Below, in pieces: positions 14,221-27,919 of a DNA stretch of 64,000 bases. Position 1 is the first letter of the stretch, and each line of letters starts with the position of its first letter. The notes under the pieces are model-generated. The model was not told the DNA's origin, searched no databases, and saw only the letters and a program-made list of their open reading frames with translations. This DNA comes from Merdibacter sp965119685 (GTDB taxonomy: Bacteria; Bacillota_I; Bacilli_A; Erysipelotrichales; Erysipelotrichaceae), in assembly GCA_965119685.1 (NCBI GenBank), contig OZ221971.1, positions 620,001 through 684,000 of the forward strand, given 5' to 3'. Position numbers and translations under genes: made by a program.

Positions 14221-15960
14221 ATGAACATCATGAAAAAGTTTATTCGTTACTACCGTCCTTATCGGAGGGTGTTTCTGTTTGATATGATCTGTGCGCTGGG
14301 CATCAGCGTCATCGATCTGGCATTCCCCCAGATCCTCAACTATCTCAATGCCACGTTATATTTAGAGGATGCGCGGGCGATTCAAAACGCCATCTTATAT
14401 TTGGCGCTGGGATTGACTGCGATGTATCTGGTACGTGCCGCCTGCAAGTATTATGTGTCCGCCCAGGGGCACATCATGGGAGCGCGTATGGAACGGGATA
14501 TGCGTAAGGAGCTTTTCGATCAATATGAGCGTCTGTCCTTTTCTTACTATGATAAAAACAACACCGGAGAGATGATGAGCCGCTTGGTCAGCGATCTGTT
14601 TGATATCTGTGAATTTGCCCACCACGGTCCGGAGAATGTGTTTATCTCTCTGCTGAAGATCATCGGCTCGTTCGTACTGCTATGCTGGATTCATGTGCCG
14701 CTGACGCTGCTGCTCATCGCGGTGACGGCAGGCATGCTGTTATTTTCCCTGCGCCAGAATAAACGGATGCAGGCGACATTCATGGAGAACCGCCGCAAGA
14801 TCGCCGGTGTCAACGCTTCCTTGCAGGATACGCTGGGCGGCATCCGCGTTGTGAAGTCGTTTGCAAACGAGGACATCGAACGAGCAAAGTTCGCCGCCAG
14901 CAATGAACGCTATCTGACCAGCAAGATTAACAATTATCATTGCATGGGACGCTTTCAAAGCGGCAATAACTTCTTTCAGGGACTGCTCTATGTGACCATC
15001 TTGGCGGGAGGCGCTTACTTTATTGCGCAGGGGACGTTGGCGCCGCTTTCCTTGGCGACGTATGCGCTCTATATCAATATCTTCGTAACGCCGATCGAGG
15101 TGCTGGTCGAGTTTACCGAGATGCTGCAAAAAGGGTATTCCGGCTTTAAACGCTTTAACGAGGTGATGGAGACGGCGGCCGATGTCAGCGATGCGCCGGA
15201 TGCGCAGGAGCTGAAAGATGTGAAGGGCGTCATCGACTATCGTGACGTCAGCTTCAGCTACAATGAAGAAGAAAAAGTGCTAGAACATATCGACATTCAC
15301 ATCGATGCAGGGCGCTCGATCGCCTTGGTCGGTCCCAGCGGGGGAGGAAAGACGACGATCTGTTCCCTGCTTCCGCGCTTTTATGATGTGGACGGCGGCA
15401 GCATTACGATCGACGGCAAAGATATTCGCTCGCTGACCTTAGAATCCCTGCGGCAAAACATCGGCATCGTCCAGCAGGATGTCTACCTGTTTGCCGGCAG
15501 CATCAAAGAGAATATCGCCTATGGCAAGCCCGGGGCAAGCGACGGGGAAATCATCGAGGCCGCAAAGAAAGCGAATATCCACGAGTTTATCCTGAGCCTG
15601 CCGCAGGGCTATGACACCTATGTCGGCGAGCGCGGTGCCCGTCTCAGCGGCGGACAGAAACAGCGCATTTCCATCGCCCGTGTCTTTTTGAAAGATCCTA
15701 AGATTCTCATTCTCGATGAAGCGACCAGCGCGTTGGATAACGAGAGCGAGCGCCATATCCAAAAGAGCTTGGAAGCATTGGCAAAAAACCGCACTTCGAT
15801 CACGATCGCCCATCGCCTCTCCACCATCCGCGGAGCGGACGAGATCATCGTCATCGGCGAAAACGGCATCGAGGAGCGCGGGACGCATGAGGAGCTCTTA
15901 GCGAAAAATAACATTTACGCACGTTACTACCGCCTGCAATTCGAGGGACTGCAAGAGTAG
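14221..15960 (+). CDS. ABC exporter, permease fused to ATPase (homodimer type)
   Basis: 579 residues: six TM segments in about residues 15-300, then an ATPase domain. Walker A is GPSGGGKTT, Q-loop VQQDVYLFAG, signature LSGGQ, Walker B LILDEATSALD with the catalytic Glu, and H-loop AHRLST. All catalytic motifs are intact, unlike the pair at the window start, so this protein can work as a homodimer (MsbA/BmrA-like). The start at 14221 (MNIMKKFIRYYRPYRR) follows AAAGGGGAG and lies downstream of the promoter. The GNAT gene follows after 14 bases, probably in the same transcript. Substrate unknown. Confidence 0.92.
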   Translation: MNIMKKFIRYYRPYRRVFLFDMICALGISVIDLAFPQILNYLNATLYLEDARAIQNAILYLALGLTAMYLVRAACKYYVSAQGHIMGARMERDMRKELFDQYERLSFSYYDKNNTGEMMSRLVSDLFDICEFAHHGPENVFISLLKIIGSFVLLCWIHVPLTLLLIAVTAGMLLFSLRQNKRMQATFMENRRKIAGVNASLQDTLGGIRVVKSFANEDIERAKFAASNERYLTSKINNYHCMGRFQSGNNFFQGLLYVTILAGGAYFIAQGTLAPLSLATYALYINIFVTPIEVLVEFTEMLQKGYSGFKRFNEVMETAADVSDAPDAQELKDVKGVIDYRDVSFSYNEEEKVLEHIDIHIDAGRSIALVGPSGGGKTTICSLLPRFYDVDGGSITIDGKDIRSLTLESLRQNIGIVQQDVYLFAGSIKENIAYGKPGASDGEIIEAAKKANIHEFILSLPQGYDTYVGERGARLSGGQKQRISIARVFLKDPKILILDEATSALDNESERHIQKSLEALAKNRTSITIAHRLSTIRGADEIIVIGENGIEERGTHEELLAKNNIYARYYRLQFEGLQE

Positions 15961-15974
15961 AGGGAGGAGACGGC

Positions 15975-16442
15975 TTGGAAATCGTTAACGGCGCAAATCG
16001 CATTGAAGAGGTGCGCACGCTGATCGAGGAGTACACACATCGCCTTGGCAGAGATCTTTCCTTTCAGCATATCGAGGAGGAGCTGTGCGATCCGGCGCGT
16101 AAATACACAGCGCCCAACGGCGAACTGTTAGCCGCACAGGAAAACGGCGTCCTCATCGGCATAGTCGCCTATCATCGCCACAGCGATGTGCGCTGTGAGA
16201 TGAAACGCCTGTATGTTTCGTCGCAGTTTCGCGGCAAGGGGGTCGGCGAGCTGTTAGCCAGAGCGATCATCGCTCATGCGAAACAGGCGGGTTTTCAGGA
16301 GATGGTGTTAGATACGATCACCCCGTTAAACGCGGCGATTCATCTTTATGAAAAACTGGGCTTTACGCGCTGTGCCCCCTATTATGACAACCCGATGGCG
16401 GATGTGATCTACATGCGAAAATCATTAGAAAGCGCAGGATAG
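15975..16442 (+). CDS. GNAT family N-acetyltransferase
   Basis: A 155-residue protein. The acetyl-CoA loop is QFRGKGVGELLARAII (Q/R-x-x-G-x-G/A). The preceding strand is MKRLYVSS and the later motif is NAAIHLYEKLGFTRC, all standard GNAT features. The start is TTG at 15975 with a strong GGGAGGAG upstream. It lies 14 bases after the ABC exporter and is probably co-transcribed, so it may modify the same toxic compound or an amino acid. Substrate unknown. Confidence 0.9.
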   Translation: MEIVNGANRIEEVRTLIEEYTHRLGRDLSFQHIEEELCDPARKYTAPNGELLAAQENGVLIGIVAYHRHSDVRCEMKRLYVSSQFRGKGVGELLARAIIAHAKQAGFQEMVLDTITPLNAAIHLYEKLGFTRCAPYYDNPMADVIYMRKSLESAG

Positions 16443-16569
16443 AGGAAGCAGAAAAAGAAAAGCGTTTTGGGCGAGAGCGTTACGATGTGTCTGTTTAACA
16501 GGGGCGCAAAGCGGGTTTGGATTTGGCAAACAAAAAACGACAGGAGTTTCTAATATCGAGATTTTGCAT

Positions 16570-16622
16570 TTGGGATGCATGGCTTTGATAGGATCAGGCG
16601 ATGCATCCCAATCGTTGTTTTT
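16570..16622 (+). terminator. Strong inverted repeat with T-run
   Basis: TTGGGATGCAT (16570-16580) and ATGCATCCCAA (16601-16611) are perfect 11-base arms around a 20-base loop, followed by TCGTTGTTTTT. It lies 130 bases after the GNAT gene. The long distance and loop are unusual, so it may be a terminator or an independent repeat. Confidence 0.55.
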
Positions 16623-16714
16623 AGCCGGATGCGCATTTGGAAAAGGAATGTCGGCGCTCTCCTGTCCGCAGATCTTGAAAGCGGCGGTTTCCACCCGTGT
16701 TGATAGGGGAAATA

Positions 16715-16723
16715 TGGTATAAT
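16715..16723 (+). promoter_or_regulatory. Extended -10 promoter for the SNF2 gene
   Basis: TGG followed by TATAAT (16718-16723). No good -35 is seen at 17 bases. The leader would be about 255 bases long before the ATG at 16985. No gene is recognised in 16443-16984. Confidence 0.5.
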
Positions 16724-16984
16724 AAAAAATAAAGGTTTGCCGGTGCGTGAAGCGTGTGAATCGTGAAAACCGCTAAACGCGCATGGGAGAAACGCATGCG
16801 ATACGAGATCAGCCGCTTCGCAAAAAGATGCGTGCGCACACCCGTCAAAGCCTGAAATTCTCTAAAACAGTTCGGCGTTCTTATCTGAAACAGTGAAATG
16901 AGAATGATGGAAAGGGCGCAAACCAAAGCGGCAAAGAGTGAGTCGCCGCAAAACAGGGAAAACCTTAAGGCAAGGAGGGAGACC

Positions 16985-19900
16985 ATGCGTATTTTAAGTA
17001 CAGAGATCGAACAGCTTTCTCATCGCTCCGGCAATCATGCTGCCGCTATGCGGATGCATATACAGGAGATGCTGCGCACTTTGTCGATTGAAGAGCGGGG
17101 CGGGCATGTGATGGTCAGCGGCACTTTGAATCACGCCGGGCACATCAGCGACTTTTCTTTGGAGATCTCTGCTTTCGGAGAGATTCTCGAGCATGATTGC
17201 AGCTGCCCCTTCCATGAGCCGGACGATGCCTGCGGGCATATCATCGCGCTTTGCACGTATTTGGCAAAACGGGAATTCAAGCTTCCCTATCATCTGGATT
17301 TTGCCGATGAGCAGCGCCGCCGTCTGCGGGAATATCAGCAGCAGATACAGAAGCTGGAACAGCGCCGCCGTCAGCGGGATTCACATACGTGGCTGCAAGA
17401 GGAAGCGATGTACCTGTACCCTTGGGAAGAGAAGGCGCAGCCGGCAGAGACGATCGCCCTCTTTCTGGAGTTATCCCCGCTCGCTTCTTCCGCTTTTTTA
17501 GGCTGTTCGCTCTCCCTGCGCATTCACCGTCATGGGGAACGCATGTATGTCGTGCGTGATCTCGTTCGCTTCTTGCAGACGGTACAAAAAGGGGAGATGG
17601 GGAGTTATGGCAAAGGGCTCAGCTTTCTTCATCGCATCGACGCCTTTGACAAGACAAGTCAGGACATCCTGTTATTATTACGGCAGTTATTTGCGCAAAG
17701 TGCGTTTGCTTCTTCCATGCGTTCACTGCGCTTGGAGAAAAACGCGTTAGATCAAGTAGCGGCATGTCTGCAAACGCTGCCTGCGGGCTATTGCAACTAC
17801 CGCTGGCGGCAAGAGCCCCTGCGATTGCAGCTGAGGCTGGAACCACAGGATGACTGCATGCGTGTCGCAGCGCTTTACGCATTGGGAGAACAAGAGCGCA
17901 TCCTGAGCGACGCGATATTAACCTCATCGGGTCTCTATGAGATGGATGAGAGTCAGGGCGTATTTTACAGCTATGCTGCCGATGCGTTGGGACAGGTGCT
18001 GCGCTTATACCGCACCCTGCTCACCAAGGGGGAACTGTTATTGGATCGTGAGGATTTCACACAGTTTTATCACGCCTATCTGCTGCGTTATCCCGAGTAT
18101 CTGCGCTGGCAGGGAACCATCGGCGAGGGCATGCTGATGGAAGTGGAGGATGCGCTACGCCTGTATCTGGATGTCGATGATCAGATGCGCTTGTGCGCAA
18201 GGCTGGAGCTCGTCTATGGGGATACGTGCGTTCCTGCTTTCCATGAGCACAATCGGCGCGGGGAGTCGCTGAAAGCGCAGGCAGTGCGCGGTTATTTGGG
18301 AGAGCTGCGTGCAGGCAGCGGGGAAGACCATACGATCTATCTGCGTGATGCGGGACATTGGAGCGAATGTGCCGACCGCATTCACCATGCGTTGAAGGAG
18401 AGCTGTCAGATCTATGTCAGCGAGCGTCTGCGCAGTGCCAATCGCCCCCGACCGCTGTCATTGAGCGTCGGCGTCCGTTTGGAAAATAATCTGCTCGATC
18501 TGCATTTCGACATGGGCGACATCGACCCGCGCGAGCTGGCAGGCATCTTAAAAAGCTATCGCCGCAAACAGAAGTTTCACCGTTTGAAAAACGGGGAGCT
18601 GCTCTATTTGAAAGGTGATGCGCTCAAAGAGGCGGATGAGCTGATGCGTCAGCTACAGGTGCCGCAGGAGGCGCTGAGCCATGATACGATCACCCTGCCC
18701 GGCTATCGCTTGTACAACATTGAATCGCTCAGCGAGCAGCAGACACACATCCGCTATGACCGTGCGTCCATCCTCTCACAGCGTGAGCACCTGCTGCAAA
18801 ATAAAGTCGCTTATCCGCTGCCTGCCGCGCTTGCCCAAACGCTGCGCGACTATCAAAAGGAAGGCTTCCAATGGCTGAAAACCTTATCGGCGCTGGGATT
18901 TGGCGGCTTGTTAGCGGATGATATGGGGTTGGGAAAGACGATTCAAGTATTGGCGTATCTTTGCAGCGAACAGGCGGAAAATAAGCAAAGTCTGGTCGTC
19001 TGTCCGGCTTCCCTGCTGTTGAACTGGCAGGATGAAGCGCGCCGTTTCGCCCCATCGCTAGCCTGCGTTGCAATTTATGGCAGCAAAGCGGAACGCAAAA
19101 AGCGGATGGAGCAAGGGGCACAGGCAGACCTGTTCATCACCTCCTACGACTATCTCAAGCGCGACATGGAGCTGTATGAGAAACGCACATTCGATACAAT
19201 CATTCTCGATGAGGCGCAATACATCAGCAATCCGCGCACTAAAAACGCACAGTGCGTCAAAAAGCTGCGCTGCCGCCAGCGCTTTGCCCTCAGTGGCACC
19301 CCGATCGAAAACACCCTCACGGAGCTGTGGTCCATCTACGATTTCATCCTGCCGGGGTATCTCTATGGCCATTCCCAGTTTTCCGCAATGTTTGAACGGG
19401 CGATCGTCAAGGAACAAGATGCGGCGATGACCGCCCGCTTACAACAGCTCGTACAGCCGTTTTTGCTGCGCCGCACCAAGCAGGAGGTGCTTGACGAGCT
19501 TCCTGATAAGGAAGAGCACACCTTGTTCTTTGAATTTGAAAAGAAAGAAAAGGAGCTTTACCTTGCAAATGCGGCGAGCGCGGCTAAACAGATTGCACAG
19601 GAACTCGATCCCGCGCAGGATGGCATTGCGATTCTCGCCCTCATCACCCGTCTGCGTCAGCTGTGCCTGGATGCCCGTCTCGTCTATGAGAATATCGAAA
19701 CGCCCTCCGGCAAGCTGCGCGGCTGTATGGAGCTCATACACAGCTGTATTGGCGCCCGCAAAAAAATCCTGCTGTTCTCCTCGTTTACCTCTATGCTGGA
19801 GCTGGTGCGCAAAGAGCTGGAAAGTGCGGACATTCCATATTTCCTGCTTACCGGAGCGACGCCCAAGGAACAGCGCCATCGCGACATCGAGCGCTTCCAA

Positions 19901-20227
19901 AACGATGATACCCCGCTGTATCTGATCTCGTTAAAGGCCGGCGGCACCGGTTTAAACCTGACGGCGGCAGAGGTAGTGATCCACTTTGACCCATGGTGGA
20001 ATCTCTCCGCCCAGAATCAGGCGACCGATCGGGCGCACCGCATCGGTCAGCACCACAATGTGCAGGTCTATCGTCTCATCATGAAGCATTCGATCGAGGA
20101 ACAGATTCAAAAATTACAGGAGAGGAAAAAGGAGCTGGCACAGCTGTTTGTGCATACGCAGCGGGAGAACTTGCTGAAAGCCATGAGCAGGGAGGAGCTG
20201 CTGGCGCTGTTTCAGGAACAGGAGTAG
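16985..20227 (+). CDS. SWIM zinc finger SNF2-family helicase
   Basis: A 1080-residue protein. An N-terminal SWIM zinc finger is formed by Cys72, Cys74, Cys83 and His85 (CSC and CGH). A long middle region follows, then a SNF2 ATPase. Motif I is DDMGLGKT (about 645), motif II is DEAQ (about 741, in place of DEAH), and motif III is SGTPIENTLTELWS. The C-terminal lobe contains SLKAGGTGLNLT and ATDRAHRIGQ (about 1017). The start at 16985 follows AAGGAGG; the longer frame is not used. Such Rad54/Swi2-like ATPases remodel protein-DNA complexes; the bacterial role is poorly known. A terminator follows at 20416. Confidence 0.93.
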   Translation: MRILSTEIEQLSHRSGNHAAAMRMHIQEMLRTLSIEERGGHVMVSGTLNHAGHISDFSLEISAFGEILEHDCSCPFHEPDDACGHIIALCTYLAKREFKLPYHLDFADEQRRRLREYQQQIQKLEQRRRQRDSHTWLQEEAMYLYPWEEKAQPAETIALFLELSPLASSAFLGCSLSLRIHRHGERMYVVRDLVRFLQTVQKGEMGSYGKGLSFLHRIDAFDKTSQDILLLLRQLFAQSAFASSMRSLRLEKNALDQVAACLQTLPAGYCNYRWRQEPLRLQLRLEPQDDCMRVAALYALGEQERILSDAILTSSGLYEMDESQGVFYSYAADALGQVLRLYRTLLTKGELLLDREDFTQFYHAYLLRYPEYLRWQGTIGEGMLMEVEDALRLYLDVDDQMRLCARLELVYGDTCVPAFHEHNRRGESLKAQAVRGYLGELRAGSGEDHTIYLRDAGHWSECADRIHHALKESCQIYVSERLRSANRPRPLSLSVGVRLENNLLDLHFDMGDIDPRELAGILKSYRRKQKFHRLKNGELLYLKGDALKEADELMRQLQVPQEALSHDTITLPGYRLYNIESLSEQQTHIRYDRASILSQREHLLQNKVAYPLPAALAQTLRDYQKEGFQWLKTLSALGFGGLLADDMGLGKTIQVLAYLCSEQAENKQSLVVCPASLLLNWQDEARRFAPSLACVAIYGSKAERKKRMEQGAQADLFITSYDYLKRDMELYEKRTFDTIILDEAQYISNPRTKNAQCVKKLRCRQRFALSGTPIENTLTELWSIYDFILPGYLYGHSQFSAMFERAIVKEQDAAMTARLQQLVQPFLLRRTKQEVLDELPDKEEHTLFFEFEKKEKELYLANAASAAKQIAQELDPAQDGIAILALITRLRQLCLDARLVYENIETPSGKLRGCMELIHSCIGARKKILLFSSFTSMLELVRKELESADIPYFLLTGATPKEQRHRDIERFQNDDTPLYLISLKAGGTGLNLTAAEVVIHFDPWWNLSAQNQATDRAHRIGQHHNVQVYRLIMKHSIEEQIQKLQERKKELAQLFVHTQRENLLKAMSREELLALFQEQE

Positions 20228-20415
20228 CGGCTTAAACGATCGAGGCGGCAAATAGAGAACGAAAGCGCGGCAGGCAGTGATCCTATCTATATACGGAAAA
20301 GAGATCAAACGTAAAATGGCAGTGCATGCGCCGTGGTTCCTGCGGGGAAATGAATGCAGGGGCAAGCGCAAAGGAAAGGCTGCGCTTAGCCATGGAAAGA
20401 AAAAAGCAAACAGGA

Positions 20416-20450
20416 CAAAGATGCTTCGTGCATGGGCATCTTTGTTTTTT
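20416..20450 (+). terminator. Intrinsic terminator between the SNF2 and amidase genes
   Basis: CAAAGATGC (20416-20424) and GCATCTTTG (20436-20444) form a perfect nine-base stem with an 11-base loop, followed by six T. It ends only 24 bases before the amidase ATG, so the amidase either relies on read-through or has a promoter upstream of the hairpin. Confidence 0.85.
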
Positions 20451-20474
20451 CATATAGTGGAAATGGTGAGCACG

Positions 20475-21143
20475 ATGAAATTAAAACGATGGGTACTTCC
20501 TTTTTTGTTGTTTGCGGCAGCTTTGGCGATGAGTATGCAGGTACTGGCACAGCCTCAAGCGCTTCCCTTAGCCGGACGTACGTATGTCATCGACAGCGGG
20601 CATGGCGGCAAGGATGACGGCGCACAGCGCGAGGGTGTGAAAGAGGATGCGATCAACCTTGCGATTGCCAAGGAGGTACGCGCACAGCTGACGGCGCAGG
20701 GAGCCAATGTCATCATGACCCGAGAAGAGGATTATGACTTAGCGGATGAGGACGTGGACAACCGCAAGCGAGAGGATATGCGCCGCAGGGTGGAGATCAT
20801 CAACTGTGGGCTGGCAGACGCTTTTATCAGTATCCATCTCAATGCATATACCTCGGCGAACGTACAGGGAGCACAGGTATTTTATCAAGGGGATCAGCGG
20901 GAAAGTGAAAAGCTGGCGAAGAAGATTCAGCAGCGGCTGGGACAGGTGTGTCAGAGTGAGCGAAGCGCAAAGGCGGGGGACTATTATATATTGGAAAAGC
21001 CCTCTGTCGTCGGCGTCTTGGTGGAGTGCGGATTTTTGTCGAACGCACAGGAACGGGAAAAGCTACAGCAGGAGGAGTATCAAAAGCAGCTGGCGCAGGC
21101 GATCGTGGAGGGGATGATCGCCTATGAGCACTCCCGGCCATAA
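20475..21143 (+). CDS. cwlD: N-acetylmuramoyl-L-alanine amidase (CwlD-like)
   Basis: 222 residues: a signal peptide (MKLKRWVLPFLLFAAALAM) then an Amidase_3 domain. Zinc ligands and catalytic residues are visible: DSGHGGKDDGA (His), EGVKEDAIN (Glu), SIHLNA (His) and VECGFLSN (catalytic Glu). Length and arrangement match CwlD, which helps make muramic-delta-lactam in the spore cortex (family knowledge). The frame is open upstream; I chose ATG 20475 over 20463, both with weak Shine-Dalgarno sites. It is secreted to act on peptidoglycan. Confidence 0.82.
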   Translation: MKLKRWVLPFLLFAAALAMSMQVLAQPQALPLAGRTYVIDSGHGGKDDGAQREGVKEDAINLAIAKEVRAQLTAQGANVIMTREEDYDLADEDVDNRKREDMRRRVEIINCGLADAFISIHLNAYTSANVQGAQVFYQGDQRESEKLAKKIQQRLGQVCQSERSAKAGDYYILEKPSVVGVLVECGFLSNAQEREKLQQEEYQKQLAQAIVEGMIAYEHSRP

Positions 21144-21223
21144 GCACACAGAGGGAAAAAGGGAGCGGCGAAAGAAGCGAAAAAAGGGGAAATGAAAAAA
21201 AGTGAAAAAAGATAAAAAAGTAG

Positions 21224-21252
21224 TTGACAGGGAGGGAGTGGGATGGTAATAT
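21224..21252 (+). promoter_or_regulatory. rrn operon promoter
   Basis: TTGACA (21224-21229), 17-base spacer, TAATAT (21247-21252), preceded by an A-rich stretch resembling an UP element. A boxA-like TGATCTTTGAAAAC follows in the leader (21280) and recurs before the 23S gene (23001). Confidence 0.85.
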
Positions 21253-21287
21253 AAACGAGCGCTTCAACGAGGCGCGGTTGATCTTTG

Positions 21288-21304
21288 AAAACCAAACAGG
21301 AAAC
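21288..21304 (+). other. 16S processing stem, left arm
   Basis: This 17-base sequence is perfectly complementary to 22962-22978 on the other side of the 16S gene. The two arms would form the RNase III processing stalk of the 16S precursor. Confidence 0.85.
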
Positions 21305-21402
21305 GTCAATTCAAAAAAGAAGGACAAGAAGTCCGGATAAAGAAAGAAAAGACGCTGTAGAGAAAAGAGACAGTGTTTAGAAAAAGAGACAGACAAACAA
21401 AC

Positions 21403-22944
<1,542 letters not shown>

Positions 22945-23009
22945 AAGGAGAAAGAGAAAAAGTTTCCTGTTTGGTTTTGAGAGGTGAACCTCTCAGAAGT
23001 TGATCTTTG

Positions 23010-23025
23010 AAAACCGAATAACAGC
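23010..23025 (+). other. 23S processing stem, left arm
   Basis: AAAACCGAATAACAGC pairs with 26028-26043 after the 23S gene (one G-U pair). It mirrors the 16S stalk, and each arm is adjacent to a copy of GGTTTTGAGAGGT-type sequence that forms its own small hairpin. Confidence 0.8.
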
Positions 23026-23115
23026 AAAGACATAACAGAAGGTCTATAACGAAAAGTTGTAGGAAGACACTGAGTGTTAAACAGAAGAAGAAATCTCGGA
23101 AAACACGAAAAGAAA

Positions 23116-26014
<2,899 letters not shown>

Positions 26015-26069
26015 TGGAGATGTAGGAGCTGTTATTTGGTTTTGAGAGGTTAACTCTCAAAGGAAGAGA

Positions 26070-26183
26070 TCCGGTGATGATGGCGGAGTGGAGACACCTG
26101 TACTCATACCGAACACAGAAGTTAAGCATTCCAGCGGCGACAATAGTTGGGCAAGCCCCTGCGAAGACAGCACGTTGCCGGTC
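26070..26183 (+). rRNA. rrf: 5S ribosomal RNA
   Basis: About 114 bases beginning TCCGGTGATGATGGCG, with CATACCGAACACAGAAG and GTTAAGC in the expected places. The 3' end GTTGCCGGTC pairs with the 5' strand. Exact ends are estimates. It closes the 16S-23S-5S operon; no tRNA follows. Confidence 0.93.
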
Positions 26184-26196
26184 TCTTTCCTTAACG

Positions 26197-26224
26197 AAGC
26201 GATCCTATTCGATCGCTTTTTTTC
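26197..26224 (+). terminator. rrn operon terminator
   Basis: AAGCGATC (26197-26204), loop CTATTC, GATCGCTT (26211-26218), then a run of T. Confidence 0.9.
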
Positions 26225-26645
26225 TGCCTTTACGCTATAATAGGGGCATAGGTTTTTTTAGCTGATCTAAGAAATTATGGATGGAGAGAAAGGCTTGTAT
26301 AAGAGTATATAAAGGATGAAAAGAGGAAGGAGTGGCCAATGCAGGCATAAGGTGCGAATATGGGGTTCTCTTCTTTTCTATATTGATTATGAAAATATCT
26401 GCAAAAGAGAAAAGAGGAAAAACTGCCGATGCACGCACATTGTGCGCTGCCGGTTCTTTCCTCTTTTTCTGCCTCTTTCTGTTTGATGATGGCAATCTCT
26501 TTGAATGGTTGATAAAGGCATGCAGCTTGTCGATTGGATGCATCTTTAAAATGGCGATATTTGTCAGCGCTCAACGCACAGGCGCACGATGGCGCACTCT
26601 GTGTAAAAATCCCGCTGAACAGCTGCCGGTTTTGACAGCTGAATC
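26225..26645. other. Intergenic region with a large hairpin
   Basis: No convincing gene on either strand. AAAGAGGAAA (26411-26420) pairs with TTTCCTCTTT (26457-26466), enclosing an inner GCGCACAATGTGC-type stem and followed by T-rich sequence. It could terminate transcription in the plus direction; the minus-strand Cof gene ends about 180 bases away. A -10-like TATAAT occurs at 26236. Confidence 0.5.
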
Positions 26646-27446
26646 TCAAATCAGCTGAAAATGACGCAGCGCATGATAGACGCCGTCCTCCCTGCAAGGG
26701 ACGCTGATATAGTCGGCTGCCGCTTTGACACTTTCTTTCGCATTTTCAAACGTCACCCCGATGCGCGCTTTCTTCAGCATGGCAATGTCGTTTTCCGCAT
26801 CGCCAAAGGCAATGCACGCATCCCAGCTGAGCTGATGCAACCGCAGATACTTCTCCACACCGCTGGCCTTGTTGACATCGCGCAGGAAAACGTCGTAGCC
26901 GTTATGGAAACTGTGCGCGAACACCAATTCTGTAATCTCGCCGCTGAAGCCCTCGATGACAGCCTCTTCTCCGATCAGAAAGATGCCGCAGGGAAGCGTG
27001 TGTGTCGTATGGTAGCTTTGCCTGAGCGAATCATTGATAATGCTGTCGCGCAGCGCTCCCTCTGGCAGATAGCCTTCCACAAACAGCTCATGATTGACAT
27101 AGGTGACGATGTTGTCCGGAAATTTCAGCCCCAACCCGATTCCATGACGCTCACACAGCCCCACCAGCTTTTGCAGCACCTCTAACGGGATCGTATCATA
27201 GCTGAGCACCTTGCCTTGACTGTCGTTGAGGCAGGCGCCGTTGATCGTGACGATCGTATCGCCGCGGATGCTGTCAAACAGCTTTTCCTGTATAAAATTG
27301 TAATGCCGCCCGGTTGCGACCAATACCGAAATCCCCCGCGCCTGCAGCGTATGAAAAGCGCTTTTCATGTTGTCGGAAATATCGTCCGCCCCCTCGGGAA
27401 TCAGCGTGTTGTCAATGTCGCAGACGACCAAGCGAATCTCATTCAT
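26646..27446 (-). CDS. Cof-type HAD-superfamily hydrolase
   Basis: 266 residues. Motif I is CDIDNTLIP (nucleophile and acid Asp), motif II is VATGR, and motif III/IV is IAFGDAENDIAMLKKA. The inserted cap domain (about residues 80-190) is the class IIB type. These are cytosolic sugar-phosphate or cofactor phosphatases (YidA/Cof/YwpJ group). GAGGAGG lies 11 bases before the ATG. It is a single gene pointing away from the str operon. Substrate cannot be told. Confidence 0.9.
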   Translation of the reverse strand: MNEIRLVVCDIDNTLIPEGADDISDNMKSAFHTLQARGISVLVATGRHYNFIQEKLFDSIRGDTIVTINGACLNDSQGKVLSYDTIPLEVLQKLVGLCERHGIGLGLKFPDNIVTYVNHELFVEGYLPEGALRDSIINDSLRQSYHTTHTLPCGIFLIGEEAVIEGFSGEITELVFAHSFHNGYDVFLRDVNKASGVEKYLRLHQLSWDACIAFGDAENDIAMLKKARIGVTFENAKESVKAAADYISVPCREDGVYHALRHFQLI

Positions 27447-27781
27447 CCATTTCCCTCCTCACATGCTTGGCATGATAAACTGTATGCCGTTTGCAATTCT
27501 CCTTCATTTTACAAAACCTAACGCAGAAAGCAAAGGAAAAGCCGTTCTTTTTCATGCACTTTGGTCCAAAACGCATTTGGCGTATCCGCCCTTCGCCCTG
27601 TGCACTCAGCGTGTAGGCTTATCGGGATGAACATTTCACTTCGGATATAGGCATCGCCGCTTTCCTGCTGCCAGTGCGTTTGATCTTAAAATTTTATCCT
27701 CTTTATGCTCGTCTTTCTCTTTTCTCTTTTGCGATGAAATCAACGAATGCACGCTTTGCAAGGATTTTTTCAACAAAATGA
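27447..27781. other. Intergenic region upstream of the str operon
   Basis: About 335 bases between the divergent Cof gene and the rpsL promoter. No gene or clear repeat is seen. Confidence 0.5.
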
Positions 27782-27810
27782 TTGACATTGATTTGCGGCT
27801 GTTATATGAT
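27782..27810 (+). promoter_or_regulatory. str operon promoter
   Basis: TTGACA (27782-27787), 17-base spacer, TATGAT (27805-27810): a near-consensus housekeeping promoter 110 bases upstream of rpsL. Confidence 0.88.
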
Positions 27811-27835
27811 GTTGGGGCAAGCGTGATCAGTAAGG

Positions 27836-27892
27836 GTTCCCGTCTCGGGAACAAATATTTCGCTGCAAAATGACACACCCGGAAATGTGTGT
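27836..27892 (+). promoter_or_regulatory. rpsL leader hairpins
   Basis: GTTCCCG-TCT-CGGGAAC (27836-27852) is a perfect seven-base stem. ACACAC (27873-27878) and GTGTGT (27887-27892) form a second stem just before the Shine-Dalgarno. Such a leader could be an autoregulatory ribosomal-protein site; no Rfam class is recognised. Confidence 0.55.
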
Positions 27893-27919
27893 TAAGAAAG
27901 AAATCGAAAGGAGGATATT

